DNA from: Ananas comosus
Lineage: Eukaryota > Streptophyta > Magnoliopsida > Poales > Bromeliaceae
Direction: 5' to 3'
Assembly (NCBI RefSeq): GCF_001540865.1
Contig: NC_033639.1
Coordinates: 62,001-126,000 of the forward strand
Length of the DNA: 64,000 nt
Shown piece by piece: positions 22,165 through 34,665 of this stretch. Below the pieces are notes generated by a model. That model saw only the letters and a list, made by a program, of their open reading frames with translations. It searched no databases and was not told where the DNA came from. The first letter of the stretch is position 1, and every line of letters starts with the position of its first letter. Position numbers and translations under genes: made by a program.

Positions 22165-22394
22165 AGGTCCTTCCACAAATGAAGATCAGCTATGAAGATT
22201 TAAAATTTATGTTTTAGTGTACTGCTAATTTATTATATTTTCATCAGAGTTACGTTTAATGCTGTGTTTTGATTACACTACTGTATGTTTATCAAACTAT
22301 TTAATACTGAGTTACGCTTACTGCTGTATTTTGACTACACTACTGTATGTTTATCAAACTATTTATCCGCAGCGAAGCGCGGGGTTTTCACTAG

Positions 22395-23888
22395 TGAAGC
22401 ATTAATGAATAGAACACACCTTTTATATATGAGACAATTGAATAAATAAAGGGTTCTATTTATTAGTTGATAATGAAATGTTTAATAGCGTATCAATTAA
22501 TAGAAGAAAAGATCATACAAAAAGAGAATATGATCTGGAATCATTTAAAACAGACCTTCGAGTGTGCGCATATAGGTTTCGGCTATATTATAGAGATGTA
22601 GTTATGCACTAACAAATTGCAACTGAGACTTTTTAAGTGTAAAGTTATCACATTATTTATTCTTATGAATTATCCAATAAAGTTATTCAATAATAACTTA
22701 TAAGCCATAATGAGTGTTTTTTATTTTGATAAATTTTAATGTGCCTCTTTGTAAGTTAACATATTTTAACTTTACTATCCAATGATTCAAAAAGTTGTAA
22801 CACTGAAAAAACCTAAAATCAAATAAGATAGAAAAATAAATTTCTTTAAAAATCACAAAATAATACACTGCTTATCGATAGATTATTATAATGAAAAATA
22901 AAATTATAAATTTGTTATATATAACTTTTTAAACCACATGATGACTCAATAAATTACATGATGACTCGGTAAAATTATATATGTTCAAAGAGTAACCCAT
23001 CTATTAAGTTTTACTGAATACAATAATTAATATATTTAAGTCATGTATATAAAATAATCGGATTTATTTTTCTGGTTTTGAATATGGATCTCCGGGCTTC
23101 TATTCGGGTGTGGCTTCGGATTTGAATTTTTATTCCCGCTTTGATTCCAGCACAGTTTTGAGTTAATTTTAACATTCTATTTAGATTCGTTGTCAGGTTT
23201 TGCAAAAACAGTTCTAAAATTAGCTCATTGACATCCGGAGTGTGGACTACCGCTGGGGTGCAAGTTTCATTTTCCTACTTTTCTCTGACGTGTTCTGACT
23301 GACTTTGGTTTTAAGACGTGGATTTGATGGTGGTCTAGCCAGAATATTGATCTTTTCTGTGCGTAGATAAAATTTGTAGCGCATAAATAAATGTGTTAGT
23401 ATATACATGTGTATACACGCATGTATCGATATCCTGAAAGAGTGCAAGCAAGAAAAAGAGTACTCCCAAAACCTTTTTTTCTAAAAAAAAAGAAAACTAA
23501 AACCTGTATACAGAGAAGAAAGCAAACGAGTGCAAGCGAGAAAAAGACGGGAAGCTTTACAAGCTTGCAAGAGAATCAGAGGAAGAGAGAAAGGAGCTGG
23601 GGATACAGATAGAAAAGGGCAGCGAAAGTTTGGGTTATAATAACTGTATATTGCGGCTCGATTGGAAAGAAAGCGATCACGGTTCATGCAACCACTAATA
23701 GCTTTTATGCAGCCTAGACGAGGAAATTATGATACATTTTGCTATATGGATATCTCTTCACCAGCGAAAGAGCGAAATAATGTACTACCTGTCTCAAGTT
23801 ATGGCAAATTTCAGTTTTGAAATACAAATGCATAAGGAAATAGCATAAAAAATATTATGAAATAATTGTTGAAAATCAAGCTCAAAAA
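22395..23888. other. intergenic, no gene recognised
   Basis: AT-rich DNA with no open frame that resembles a known protein. Repeated phrase AAACCACATGATGACTC...AAATTACATGATGACTC near 22932-22970. Confidence 0.4.
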
Positions 23889-24150
23889 TAAGGTAATCTT
23901 CAAATTGCCCCATTGTGGTATAGCTCATTTTCACTTTGCAACGTCATGGTTTAAAAAGTTTCACTTGCCCCCATGTGGTTTAGCTCATATTCACTATTGT
24001 CACCTCATGGTTTAAAAAGTTTTACTTTGTTCCTCTGTGGTTTAACACATTTTTCTCAACCAAAGTGGGGCAAAGCGAAACTTTTTAGACTGCGGGATAG
24101 CAAAGTAAAAATGAGCTATACCACAAGGGGCAATTTGAAGTTTACCCTTA
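23889..24150. mobile_element. 262-bp MITE with about 50-bp inverted repeats
   Basis: The left end TAAGGTAATCTTCAAATTGC and the right end in reverse, TAAGGGTAAACTTCAAATTG, continue as paired CCCC(A/T)TGTGGTATAGCTCATTTTTACTTTGC. The central part has further ATGTGGTTTAGCTCA repeats. The A-rich flanks (AAAAA) could be the target duplication. Confidence 0.75.
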
Positions 24151-24231
24151 AAAATATGGAGTTCCTCTAAGTTTGGAAGGAAAAGCGAAGTGTATAACAA
24201 GAATAGGAACAACATGATCCTGGATAATTAC

Positions 24232-24290
24232 TTGGCTCTGCAATCAGCACATTCTTTGTTCTCAGGCAATTTGAGAAGCCCATATAATAT
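24232..24290 (-). pseudogene. single ArfGAP-domain exon (AGD5-like fragment)
   Basis: On the minus strand a 59-bp stretch reads ILYGLLKLPENKECADCRAK, the signature start of the ArfGAP domain, including the first two zinc-binding cysteines (C-x2-C). It is bounded by a TTATTTGCAG acceptor and an AA|GTAATT donor, so both splice sites look intact. The following exon of the family (GPRWAS, then the second zinc pair) should lie to the left within an intron's distance, but I do not see it before the MITE at 23889-24150 or beyond. I also do not see the N-terminal exon. This is probably a gene fragment or part of a decayed gene. Full ArfGAPs stimulate GTP hydrolysis on Arf and act in vesicle traffic. 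Confidence 0.7.
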
Positions 24291-27200
24291 CTGCAAATAA
24301 ATGAAGATGCATGAAGCAATGTTTTCCAATTCCAACAATACTCAAAGAATTAGGAAAAAAAATAGTCACAACAGAAAGTCCAAGAGAAATTAAAAGTCGT
24401 AATAAGAAACTCCAACTAAAAGAATTATTAATTTTACATATAACTTTTACCTAGATGCAAAGGAAATTAGAAATCAACCTTGGCAATTGGGCGGGATGTG
24501 TTGTGAGGAGTGATGCACAAACTTAAATGAGAGACAACAATCTGACTGTTCTTGTTGTTGTTACAGTTCTTTTCTGTAGAATTGTCGCAGTACATGTCAA
24601 AGAGTGATATGATAAATGACCTTTCAGTCCGCTACATGCATTGTCATATTTGTCTTTCAACTTCAATTCACTTTCCAGGTTCAACTAAAATTCACTTTCC
24701 AGGTTCTCACTGTCACTTATGCTTTATCTTACAGTACTATAACATTAAGGTATCGCTTGTTTGACGAATTAATTTTGTCATAAATTTAGGGAATATGATG
24801 GCTTATGACATAAGATCTGTATGTTCATTCCATCTGGGGAATATCTGTTGGTTGGTATATATGACCCTTTTTTTGAGTTTCAAAAAGACTTACAAACCAT
24901 TTATACATTTTGCGGCCTGTATTGCATAATACCAAATTTAAATAGTTCCTCTTGGTGGGGTTTGGTTTTTATTATAGTGAATGGTGTGAATACAACCATT
25001 TTACTAGGGTAGAACATCCCAATTCCCATTTCTATCATTTCCTATTTACAGAATATCAATAATTTCACTTGCTACAACACTAAATGTTAATGCCAACACT
25101 AACCAGGCATTTTGGTTTCTTACTTCCATATTGACTGAACAAATAATCTCTCATTTTTAAAAAGAAAAGTTTAATCTCCTTTGTTTGTGACCGTCTTTTG
25201 TGCTCAGGTTCGATATTCATCTAGTGGCAACATTCAAGTGACAGCTTCAAAATATGATTCAACCGGCATATAGAATGGAGTCACTGCAATATGTATTAGG
25301 ATATAATTGGGGCACATGGGTTGGCTGAACCAATGTGCAAGCCTCACAACAACAGATCAGAGGTATAGTCTGTTATTCATGTTCGCGATATCTGTTTGGT
25401 TCTAATGTAGTTATTGTTGTGAAATCTTATCCTACGTAATATACTGAAGCTTAGACATAGTAATGCATAATGAGTGGTACACCACATTCTTATTCATTAG
25501 TAATTGCTCTATTTCATTGCCAATCTTAATCTTTATTAATCCTATCAGTTGTGTTTTTGGAGAGTTCAGATTTGAGGGTAGAGATGAGCAGGCGTTGCTC
25601 ATAACTGATCTCTAGTACAATGCAGCTGACTATAGGCAATGGTAAGAGCTAGTTGTAAAAAAAACATACACATGCATTCACAAATTTTTCCATATAAAAT
25701 GCCTGATTATGTGGTAATATTGCAAGGCTCGGTGAGGTTGTCGCACATGGCCACCATGGACTATTTTATTACTTCTAAAACTAGAAAAAAGGAAACTTCT
25801 GCTATACACTTGTCGGAAAGAGTACAAAGACGTTTTGGTTGCCTACCGGTGTGAGGTAATAGACTCACTACATGGTTCTACAAGTCTATATACTACAGTC
25901 AATAACATTGTCAGGGCCAAATGGATTTCAGTCTACAATTCTACAGGTCAATGGTCATACAAGCAAATGGATCTATTTGTCCATCTGTTGACACATCTAC
26001 ATGTGATATGTTGGGTGGTCTGCTAGCCTATAGGACTCATGATATATGTGGCCGTGCATCTACTATTTTACAACCAAAAAAACTCCTATAAATATGGACC
26101 ACTGTGCCTACGGGCACTCCCTCTACAAAAGAAAAAGNTGGTGGGCCGGAAGACAGGTCCAGCTGTCCATAGGCGTCTATGTTTACTAGCATGCGGGTTT
26201 ACTGATCTATTTGCTTACAGATTTATTATTCCACATGTCCATTGATCTATGGGCCTACTGGTCTGTGGCTCAATTGTTCTACTGGACCAAAAGTCTACAT
26301 AACTACAAAATACGGGCCCATAAGTCTACCGGTAGATAGGCGCACCGATTGTATTTGCCAATATACTGGTTTGGCGTTTTCCGGTGTACCGGCCTACAGG
26401 TCCTTAAGGGTCTACCACTCTATAAGGGTTTATGGTTTTAGAAAATTTAATCATCCACTATAAGCACTGTACGTAGTGCAGTGCAGTCAATAATTTCTAA
26501 TTAGGAAGGAGTTTAGATGCAAATAAAGAATAAAGAATGAAGAGTGCATTACGGTTACCAAGTAGGAGCTGCAGACGGGTACACAATCTTTGCACAAGCA
26601 ACTTACCACTCCTCTAATTGCAGTCTTGTGTATTTGACTATAACTTTGTAGTTCTAACACAACCTACACAAAATAAGCAAAGTAAAATGGTGTAATGACT
26701 AAAAAAAAAATTTATTAAACATTTAAAGAAGATCCACAAAGATACAAAGACAGTAATAGCAGAATAAGAAACAAAACAAACATTCATAGAGTAGAAATAA
26801 TTAAAAGTAACAAGAAAAAGAAATGGAGAAAAGAAAAAAATGAAGCAAAAGAAAGGCTGATAGATGAGAGAAAACATATACGACTAAAAAAAAAAGATAA
26901 AAGAAAAGGAAGAAAATGTGTGCTGCAAAACTCATAATTGGTTAAATAATGATTTGGTTTGCCCTAAAGAATTGATAGAAAGAACAAAAAAACATACTAA
27001 AAAAGAGAAACAAAAAATAAAGATGAAACTACAGATTGGCCTAATTTAAAGCATTAGATGATTAAATGCCTAACAACATGAAGGGAAAAAGAAACGAAAA
27101 GAAAATAATAACAAATACGGAATGGTTCCATAAATAAAGTCAGAGAACAATGACCTATCCTACTAATGTAGAATTCCTGCTTGATAGTATGCATAAGACT

Positions 27201-27689
27201 TCGGTAAGTACCGAAATACTGTAAATTAAGAAAAGAATGTGAGAGACAACAAAAGAAATAACGAAAGAAATATACCGTTTATCAAGAAACAACAAAAGAA
27301 ATAAAAAAACAAAGAAATAACCCATATCTTCAATATAAGAGCTTTGAAAAACACTTCCGTAGACCAACAACCAAAGGAAAGAAAGCGAAAGAGAAGAGAA
27401 GAGAAGAGAAGAGAAGACCCTATAATGCCAATTGTGAGAGACAAGTAACTTGTTACACTTCAAGTGTAAAGTAAGAACCATCTATCAATAATTATATATA
27501 GTCCACATGACAAATGAGTTATCACATGTTTTAATCTAAAAAACACTTGTCAACATAAAAGTTAAAATTAAGACAGACAAATTTAATTGTAAGCACGTCA
27601 TTGGACGATGTTGTAGCATGTTATTCTAGCAGGTTACCCACACCCGCACCCGCACCCGCACCTGCACACGAAGACAACATTAAGGAAGC

Positions 27690-27721
<32 letters not shown>

Positions 27722-27780
27722 TTAAAATTAAGTAGACAAATTTAATTATAAGCACGTCAATGGAAGATGGTATTGGGGCG
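24291..27780. other. long intergenic or intronic stretch, no gene recognised
   Basis: Mostly unique AT-rich DNA. 25840-26460 contains repeated (G)GGCCTA-TGG and TCTAC-GGTC phrases (e.g. ATCTATGGGCCTACTGGTCT) that resemble the GGCC-rich family of 39-57 kb, with an N at 26138. 26690-27480 is purine-rich on the plus strand with (GAGAA)n at about 27390-27415. Short open frames here are compositional. Confidence 0.4.
27640..27717 (+). repeat. CCCGCA and CA microsatellites
   Basis: CCCGCA repeated at about 27642-27663, and (CA)n at about 27691-27716. Confidence 0.9.
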
Positions 27781-27793
27781 TAACATTTTTTGC

Positions 27794-28083
27794 TGTTAAA
27801 ATATGCAAATATTTAAACATCATTCTCTAACATCCTAAGCTTTTAGATTACAACGGTTGCTTCATATATTTTACATGATATCAGAATAGGAGATTCTGAG
27901 TTCGAGTCACCCCAAAATTTTAACATTATTAATTCCCTCCCATTTAATTCAATTCCACGTAATGGGCCTACAAAAAGTTTTGAGCCCAGACGTGAGAGGA
28001 AGTGTTAAATATAAAAATATTTAAACATTGTTCTCTAACAGGTTAAGCTATTAGAGTATAACAGTTGTTTCATATATTTTACA
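27794..28083 (+). mobile_element. TRIM/SMART-type miniature LTR retrotransposon
   Basis: The total length is 290 bp. Two direct repeats of about 82 bp (27794-27875 and 28003-28083) start TGTTAAA and end TTTTACA. The left one is followed at once by TGATATCAGAAT, a decayed initiator tRNA-Met primer-binding site (TGGTATCAGAGC). A purine-rich GACGTGAGAGGAAG precedes the right repeat. Flanks TTTGC and TGTGC match at four of five bases, consistent with a 5-bp target duplication. Size and organisation match the SMART class of tiny plant LTR elements. Confidence 0.8.
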
Positions 28084-30160
28084 TGTGCAAATGAATTCGA
28101 AGTGGAATTTTCAAAGTTCAGGTACCTATTTGGAAAACATTGTAGCTTCAGATAGTAGAGCCAAAACTTAAATCAACAAAAAATTATTTATGCATGCCAC
28201 TTGTAATAGGGATGCTTAATTTACAGAACTCAAAATCTTTTTATCGTCTAGCAGAAGAACCCTACAACACCACGAGAATTACAACTGAGACTGTTCATAG
28301 TTGGACAATCCTCTAGACCTGAGGGATCTTCTGATCCATAGCTTGTTGTCAACCTAGATAAACTAAGGTGGTTTTGAATAGATTGGTATGTTAAGCTTTA
28401 TAGGAGTAGGTAATGCAGATCAACTGGCAATTGTGGATTCATGGAAAATCAAATATGGATATAGCCATAGTTATCTGGATAGGAGTGTGCACATAAATCT
28501 ACTTTACTGTTAGATATAAAATAAACTAACAATACCCAAAAAACATGTTGCAAATGGATCAAAAAGAAAATACAGTTTTAAGGATTCAACACCAAAATTC
28601 CAAGTCTAATTTGGTTACTGATATTGCGTTTAGCTTAAGAAAGGTGTCAAAGCTACAGTGTAATCAAGTTGTACATTGATCCATTAATTACAAAATAACC
28701 ATAATTTGACCAAGAGAATCTAACTTCACTGGCATATCAGAAGGTTATACTTTTGTATCTTCTAAGCAATAAAACTGTGATGTAACAACACAACTCACAA
28801 TCAGAATGTTTACTATTCTTTCTGTATAGAAACGTTGAATTGCTACTCTTTCTTAGACATTGGTTCCAAGTTCTAACCAGTTTTAGCACAAGAGACCTAC
28901 CACCAAGCCTCATCTTGCATATCAGAAGAGCAAACCAAAAATTGCACCAGCAAAAAAAAAAAAAAGTTATCCAATTCCTTTGAACTTAACTTACTTTTTC
29001 TGCCATGGAACAAGAAAATACAATTAACGACACAACCAGCTAATAATAATAACTTATTGGGCCCAAATCACCGACCCAAAATGCTTAAACGCAGTCATTA
29101 TTATTAGGATGCGAGGCCTCATATTTTTCAAATCAAAACACCTTTCTCATCCGATGTGGAACTATTGGGACGTTACAGTACAAACACCACCATTCATAGT
29201 TAAAATATTCTTCTCGGAGACATCAAACTCACGCTGGTGTTAGATTATAAATTGACGTGGCACTAAGTAGGATATAAGACTTTCAGAGCCCAAAAGTTTT
29301 TGAATTTTAAAAGGTCAGCCCTTTTAACTATTCAAAATATTTCATGGTACAAGCTTCGCATAAATGAATTTGCTTTATAAAGATATAAGAAACAGAATCA
29401 AGAATCTAAAACTACAGAAAAATTGCAGAACTTATAACTAGACTTTATAAGCTCTTAACTCACTGGAAAGAGGCTACAATTCTACCTTATTATCCTGAGC
29501 TCAAATCAGAAGACTATACCTAAGTTCCTAACTGCTTTGGCAGTTGCTTACGTCCTCCGAATTGCAGATAGACAGTATGAATTTGCTTTCTGAAACCAGT
29601 TTCAACAGATACTGGTAGATATAACTTTTGGGAGTCAACTCATATCAAATAAACAGAGCAGATATGATTAAAGAACAGAAAGTATTAGTGGTGTCATATA
29701 AGAAACTCTACCTCAAGCTTCTCAGGTAACATATAGATAGAGTAATCAAATTAGTAATCAAGTTACGAATTCTCTCCAAGACGAAGCATATTTGAGAATA
29801 GCTAATTGAGCAAGTTAACCAACACCTCAAACACAGCTAATTTCATTATTCAAGACCGCAAAGTGAGATACTTTGACTTTCACTTGCTGCCACCTCAATG
29901 TACAAGTTACTAGGCATCTCATACGCTGCCACTTGCTACCAGCCAAACAACTCGCATACTCTGACAATGGAAATAAAAATCTCAAGTACTCCTGGGTACT
30001 AGTATTCCATTCATTGATGAATTTTGACAAAAGAACATATATTTTGAGTTACTCTCCTCCAAACAAGAATGGAGGTAAACGATATGGCATAAACAAATAT
30101 AAAATGGCCAAACAATTTAATCAACCATAGGTTAGTAACTGCAATGCCCCTTAGAAGATA
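28084..30160. other. intergenic, no gene recognised
   Basis: No supported gene. 29050-29175 read on the minus strand (ACGTCCCAATAGTTCCACAT, then CGGATGAGAAAGG) resembles a common plant LTR or TRIM terminus, but I could not define both ends. Confidence 0.35.
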
Positions 30161-30190
30161 CTAGTAATGTACCTGCGCTTTGCAGCAAGT
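30161..30190 (-). mobile_element. Helitron 3' terminus, minus strand
   Basis: In minus-strand sense the sequence reads GCACTTGCTGCAAAGCGC, a hairpin with a 6-bp stem, then AGGTACATTA and CTAG followed by T. This is the Helitron 3' end architecture. The element must extend rightward on this strand. I did not find its 5' end. Confidence 0.6.
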
Positions 30191-30351
30191 GCGATTTTCA
30201 AGTTCACAATTATTATATTATACGTTATGTAAAGTCACTTAATAGAGTCAAATAATAAGTACGAGGGTGTCACCCTAAACCCTAAACTCTATCATCAAAA
30301 ACAACTTATGAGTATGAGGGTGATCGTACTCATAAGAGTATAGTAGCCGGA

Positions 30352-30387
<36 letters not shown>

Positions 30388-32018
30388 GTATTCAAATTCC
30401 AAGCTCATGATCCATTACATCTTGATAGTTTTTGTACCTCTGGATTGCTTTTTGATCACATGAGTATGATGAATGTAGGTTTTAAGTATTCTTATAAATT
30501 ATGTTTTGACGCTTGATGTATTTGGATTAAAATTTACATTTTTATGAAATTGGAATAATTTTGAAGCATCTTGTGTGAAGATACAATGTTTAAGTACTTA
30601 AAATTTTAACATTGGTTGTGGAGCTTGGAATTTGATAGTAAACAGTTTGAGTTGTCAAGTATGGATTAGAACTTGTTATTGCGGGTCTTAGTAGTGCATT
30701 GATCGGTTTTCTTATCTTATTAATCGTTGCATTTCTTGTTTTTTTATTTTAGTTTTGGTTGCCTTTTTTTTTTTTTGTTACAACATTAATTAGTATTTTA
30801 AGCGCAATGACGGCTTAACTTGTTTTAATTCACAATTAATTTTATTTTAGTTGCCATTTTTGACTTAATATACTATGTATTAAGATATAAGTACATATCT
30901 CACTTAGTTATCTACTATAGTTGTTATATCTTACTTGTGCCTATGTTAGCCCAAAATAAAGCTCAATCATTACAAATTGGCACTTTCCATCCTAAAAAGA
31001 CATGCAAATCTAAGATCTTTAGTATATCTAGAATATAAGTACTTAAGCCACAATCATCTTTTAAAGCTCCCAGATTAAAATGAACACGTATAATTACTCT
31101 ATTACAATAATAACTGCAAATCAAACTAGAGAGGCAAAAAACAATAATAAGGAAATAAGGTGGAGGCAAAATTGATTTATTGTATCTAATTAGTACTTCA
31201 AATAAAGTGCTAGTGCTCTAAAGTCTTAACCTAAACATAGTTAGCTAACAGCTTCACATTAATAAAACATACAAGACTGGCACCTTGTGAAAACTGTATT
31301 ACTAACAACTAAAACAATTTTTAATAAAGTGTTATGTCAATTTAAAAGTCTTGCCACAAAATAACCTTGCATTTCTTCTATACAACTTTCTAGTTTATTC
31401 ATAATGTTAATATGCTAATGAAACACCACTCAAAACTATGTATGAAACCCCTATGGCGTTACAACATAAACATATTGTGCATAATTTACTGCAAACATGT
31501 ATTCTAATAGGTCAATAAAGGGGTCGGTGGATAGCTACATAGGACTAGCTTGGAGTTCTATAACCTAGCATTTTATGTCATTAATTTACAGAATCATATC
31601 TTTAAGTGTATCGTAGCAACAAAAAGTATTGTAGCTTCATATTCTAATAAAAATATCATAATCTATCGGTCAACATACTTTTCATTCCTAGTAAGAAGTT
31701 TCCTTGTAGTAGCGAAACAAATTTTAAAGGAAATGGAATCCTCTGGTAGAACCATAACTAGAAATATGAACAGTCTTGGAACCAACATAGTAATTGGTGG
31801 TACTCTTCCATGAATAGCATTCATGTCATAGACATAAATGATCAAACTTCATAATTTCTGTTACTGAGGCTACATATCTGCTATATGGTATAAAAAGAGT
31901 TAAAAGTGGCACATGTAGACAAAAATAAATACAGTTGGACCCTGAAACTATAATAGGGAACGCCACGTAAACTAACATACAATAAACTCAAAAGCAACAA
32001 CAAGAACTAGACCTTTTA
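30191..32018. other. intergenic, MITE remnant, TA microsatellite
   Basis: 30300-30350 (GTACTCATAAGAGTATAGTA, GCCGGACT) is a remnant of the 17522-17744 MITE family, followed by (TA)n at about 30355-30383. The rest is AT-rich with no recognised gene. Confidence 0.45.
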
Positions 32019-32026
32019 ACCCCAAC

Positions 32027-32601
32027 TAGGGGTGGCAATCCAGCTCGCTGTTCGCGAGCCAGCTCATGTTCGGCTCGAAATGAGCTCGAGATTGAATCAC
32101 TCGTTAAGTAAACGAGTCGAACACGAGCTGAATTTTTCAACTCGTTTAATAAACAAGCCGAACACGAGCTGAGGTCAGCTTGCTCTTGCCCGGCTCACTA
32201 ATAACTCGAATACATATATTTTATATTTATATAATTTATATAATTTATATTTATATATATAAATTAATTTTTATATATATATATATATATATAATATAAA
32301 TTTTATTATTGATTTTTAGTCCAATCTAAATACAAAGCCCAACTCAATTATAAAAAGACTCATTATATGTAATGTTTCAACAATTACATCACAATTTAAT
32401 GAGTAAGATCTAAAAAAATTATTTCTATATATATCCTTTAATGTTCGTGAGCCAGCTCGTATTCGGCTCATTAATAAACGAGCCAAACGCGAGCTAAATT
32501 TTTCAGCTCGATACTTTAACGAGCCAGCTCACGTTTAGCTCTACACGAGCCAAACACGAGCCGGCCCTAGCTCGCTCATGTTCAGCTCACTGACACCCCT
32601 A
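32027..32601. mobile_element. hAT-type MITE with perfect 8-bp target duplication
   Basis: The ends TAGGGGTGGCA and TGACACCCCTA are inverted, and both flanks are ACCCCAAC (32019-32026 and 32602-32609), an exact 8-bp duplication diagnostic of hAT. Subterminal regions are dense in AGCTCG, CGAGCC and GAACACGAGC motifs facing inward from each end, typical of transposase-binding arrays. The core is AT-rich and there is no coding capacity. Confidence 0.95.
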
Positions 32602-32609
32602 ACCCCAAC

Positions 32610-33209
32610 TATAGCCATAGCATAATAATCAGTTGTAGCAATTATGCTGCCCTTAGCTTATTCCAGACTACAGAAGATGTCTGACGCAAGATGCTAGCTG
32701 CTTGCAAAGACATTTTTGGAGATAAACAAGTTTGGATGCATGTTTTTTCATCTTCATAACACCTTTTTACTTGCTCAATTGTAACTGACTAGATCTTGTA
32801 TGGATGCTAGAATTCCAATTCATGAACAGTTTCAGGATTAATCAACCAAAAGAAAATACAAATAAACATAGTGAAAGTGACATTATCTCTATCCAAGAGA
32901 AAGTTGCGACCCACTTTGACCTATGTTACCCTCTTTAGATCAAGGACCAGCTTAAATACATATTCAAACACCAAACATACCATTATTGCGGAAATCACAT
33001 AAATATTCTACAACACCATTACAGATCTGCAACTGCTCTTGCATATTTCAACTTTTGTTTTATATAGTTTTCACGAGGAAATGGGGTATGAACACTAATC
33101 AACTTGACTTCTTGACATTTTTTTTCATATTTTCTTCGGTTTGTACAGATAAGAGAGCATAATAGAAGAATGTGAGATACAACAACGAACAAAGAAAAAA
33201 GAGGGATAT
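32610..33209. other. intergenic or intronic side of the broken AXS gene
   Basis: A minus-strand stretch at about 33019-33060 (KQKLKYARAVADL) vaguely recalls the KQRWSYACAKQL segment of AXS, but similarity is too low to call an exon. Confidence 0.3.
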
Positions 33210-33507
33210 CACCTCTCGCTGAGGGAGATCCTTTGGGAGAAAGCTTCCAATAGTCTTCCCAACACCTCACAAGTGGAGAAGTGAATGAGCCGCTTGTTGT
33301 TTTCAGAGCAATACTTAACCTGCATTGTTATGCCCCGGCAAAAGGCCAGTGGGAAATAAGGGAGACAGTAGGCAGAGATCTGGATCGGATCTGTATGAAT
33401 CACACAATACTTACCACCGGAGGGGCATTGAAGAAATTGCTGTATATGGTATCCAGTAGGTGGGTATTGTATTCTGCAGGGGTACAAATGGCCGCCAGGT
33501 TGATCGT
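33210..33507 (-). pseudogene. AXS (pseudogene): UDP-apiose/xylose synthase (AXS) pseudogene, middle exons
   Basis: AXS is an extended short-chain dehydrogenase that makes UDP-apiose and UDP-xylose from UDP-glucuronate in the cytosol. Exon 33415-33507 (minus) encodes 31 residues, TINLAAICTPAEYNTHLLDT... to NAPPV, with a GTAACACAG acceptor and a GTAAGT donor. Exon 33210-33319 continues VKYCSENNKRLIHFSTCEV, then loses frame. One A is missing in the codon for the conserved Tyr (GTGTATGGG became GTGTTGGGA), after which the shifted frame still reads GKTIGSFLPKD. The exon order, splice sites and phase match the AXS family. Later exons, with the YACAK-type catalytic region, were not found. Exon 1 copies lie at 38737-39132, beyond an inserted retrotransposon. 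Confidence 0.85.
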
Positions 33508-33804
33508 CTGTGTTACAAAATGAGAGAGGTTAGGAATGGGAACGGATGATTCCTTTCTGCTAAACCCTAAGGAATCCATCGAGACAACGCTATAGATACT
33601 AGGAACGAAGAAGAAGGAGAAGGCAAGAGAAGCCAGAAAGACCGCAGGAGGGAAGAAACAAGTTACAGGTGAGGAAGCAAATAAAAAGATGGCATCCAAG
33701 GGGAGAAGCGGATCTGCAGAAAGGGAGGCCAATGGGAGCTGCAGGGGAGGGACCTGTTAGCGGGGGAGCAAATGTGTGTGTGTGTGTAAGTGTGTGTGTG
33801 TGTA

Positions 33805-34651
33805 TGTAACAACCCTGAAGAATAAATAGTAGAAGTAGTAGCAGTTAGCATGGGAGAGTAGTAAAAATGTCAACTTTACAAAGTAGAGCAGAGAAGTGAC
33901 AGAAGGAGGTTGGTGAGGAGTGAGCTCGGCGGAGCGATCCGGCGGGAAGGCGTTCGGGCGGAACTCCGGCGGGAAGGCACCTTCGAAGGGGCTCAGGCGA
34001 GCTCGACGGAGCTAGGGCATCCTCAGAGCTCGGAGAGAGCGACGGGAGGTCCGACGGAATCCATGTAGTTGGGGCGCAGGAGAGAGCTGACGGATCGGGC
34101 GGTCGGATTACCGGATCGGGCGTAAAACACGGACCCAAGCCCCGCCGGGTTGCAGATAGTGCAGAGAAGGGCGGACCCGAGTCCGTTTGCCCGCCTCCCA
34201 GGCGGTTTGGACCAAACAAGCCCACCCGAGGCCCACAAGGCATTCAGATTCAACCCATCAGGCCTCATTCCCATTTTTGACAAATTGCTGTTAAGTCCTC
34301 TTAGGATAGTTTAATTTCAATTCAGTACAAGTTGTTGAGTCACTATATATACCAGAATGTAATTGCAACAACACATCAATAAAAATGAATTAGTCTATTT
34401 CTCCCCCAAAAGTTCTTCTCCAAACCCTTCTTCTTCTCTATCCCTTATCTCTATCCCAACTCTTTTCCCTAACCCTCACCTCTCAATTCTCATCTCTGTC
34501 TATCTCTCTACCTCTATTTCTCTTCTCTCTATCTCAATCCCAATTTCTATCTCTATTTCCTTACCTCTCTAGCCTCGGTTACCGATTACGTTACCTCGGA
34601 TCCGCGACCGGAAGCACCAAGAACCTGATCCGAGCCATAAGGGATATTACA
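33805..34651 (+). repeat. 5' LTR
   Basis: 847 bp. Contains a TATA-like TATATATA at 34344-34351 and a CT-rich leader at 34395-34570. Open frames on its minus strand (132 and 86 codons) recur in the 3' LTR and are compositional. Confidence 0.9.
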
Positions 34652-34653
34652 AT

Positions 34654-34665
34654 TGGTATCAGAGC
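34654..34665 (+). promoter_or_regulatory. primer-binding site, initiator tRNA-Met
   Basis: TGGTATCAGAGC, complementary to the 3' end of plant initiator tRNA-Met, two bases after the 5' LTR. Confidence 0.95.

Larger units (their letters stand above)
17982..22394 (+). mobile_element. complete Helitron carrying an RPA-like gene
   Basis: The 5' end is A|TCTTATACTATTTAAATTG at 17982. The 3' end at 22394 is CTAG followed by host T, preceded by the hairpin CCGCAGCGAAGCGCGG and a short spacer. Both fit Helitron rules (insertion between A and T, no target duplication). The interior starts with a CT-rich region (18090-18500, repeated CAACCGATCGCCCCTCTCTC), has several degenerate copies of a GGCAACCATCT...TTGGACGRCCT phrase (about 19287, 19627, 20507, 21107, 21290), and ends with an RPA-like gene. 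No Rep/helicase domain was seen, so it is non-autonomous. A solo LTR interrupts it. Confidence 0.8.

Noticed and set aside
33845..34243. 132-codon minus-strand frame, repeated at 37899-38297, as a gene pair
   Set aside because: Both lie in the two LTRs of one element. The duplication is the LTR and the openness reflects GC-rich composition.
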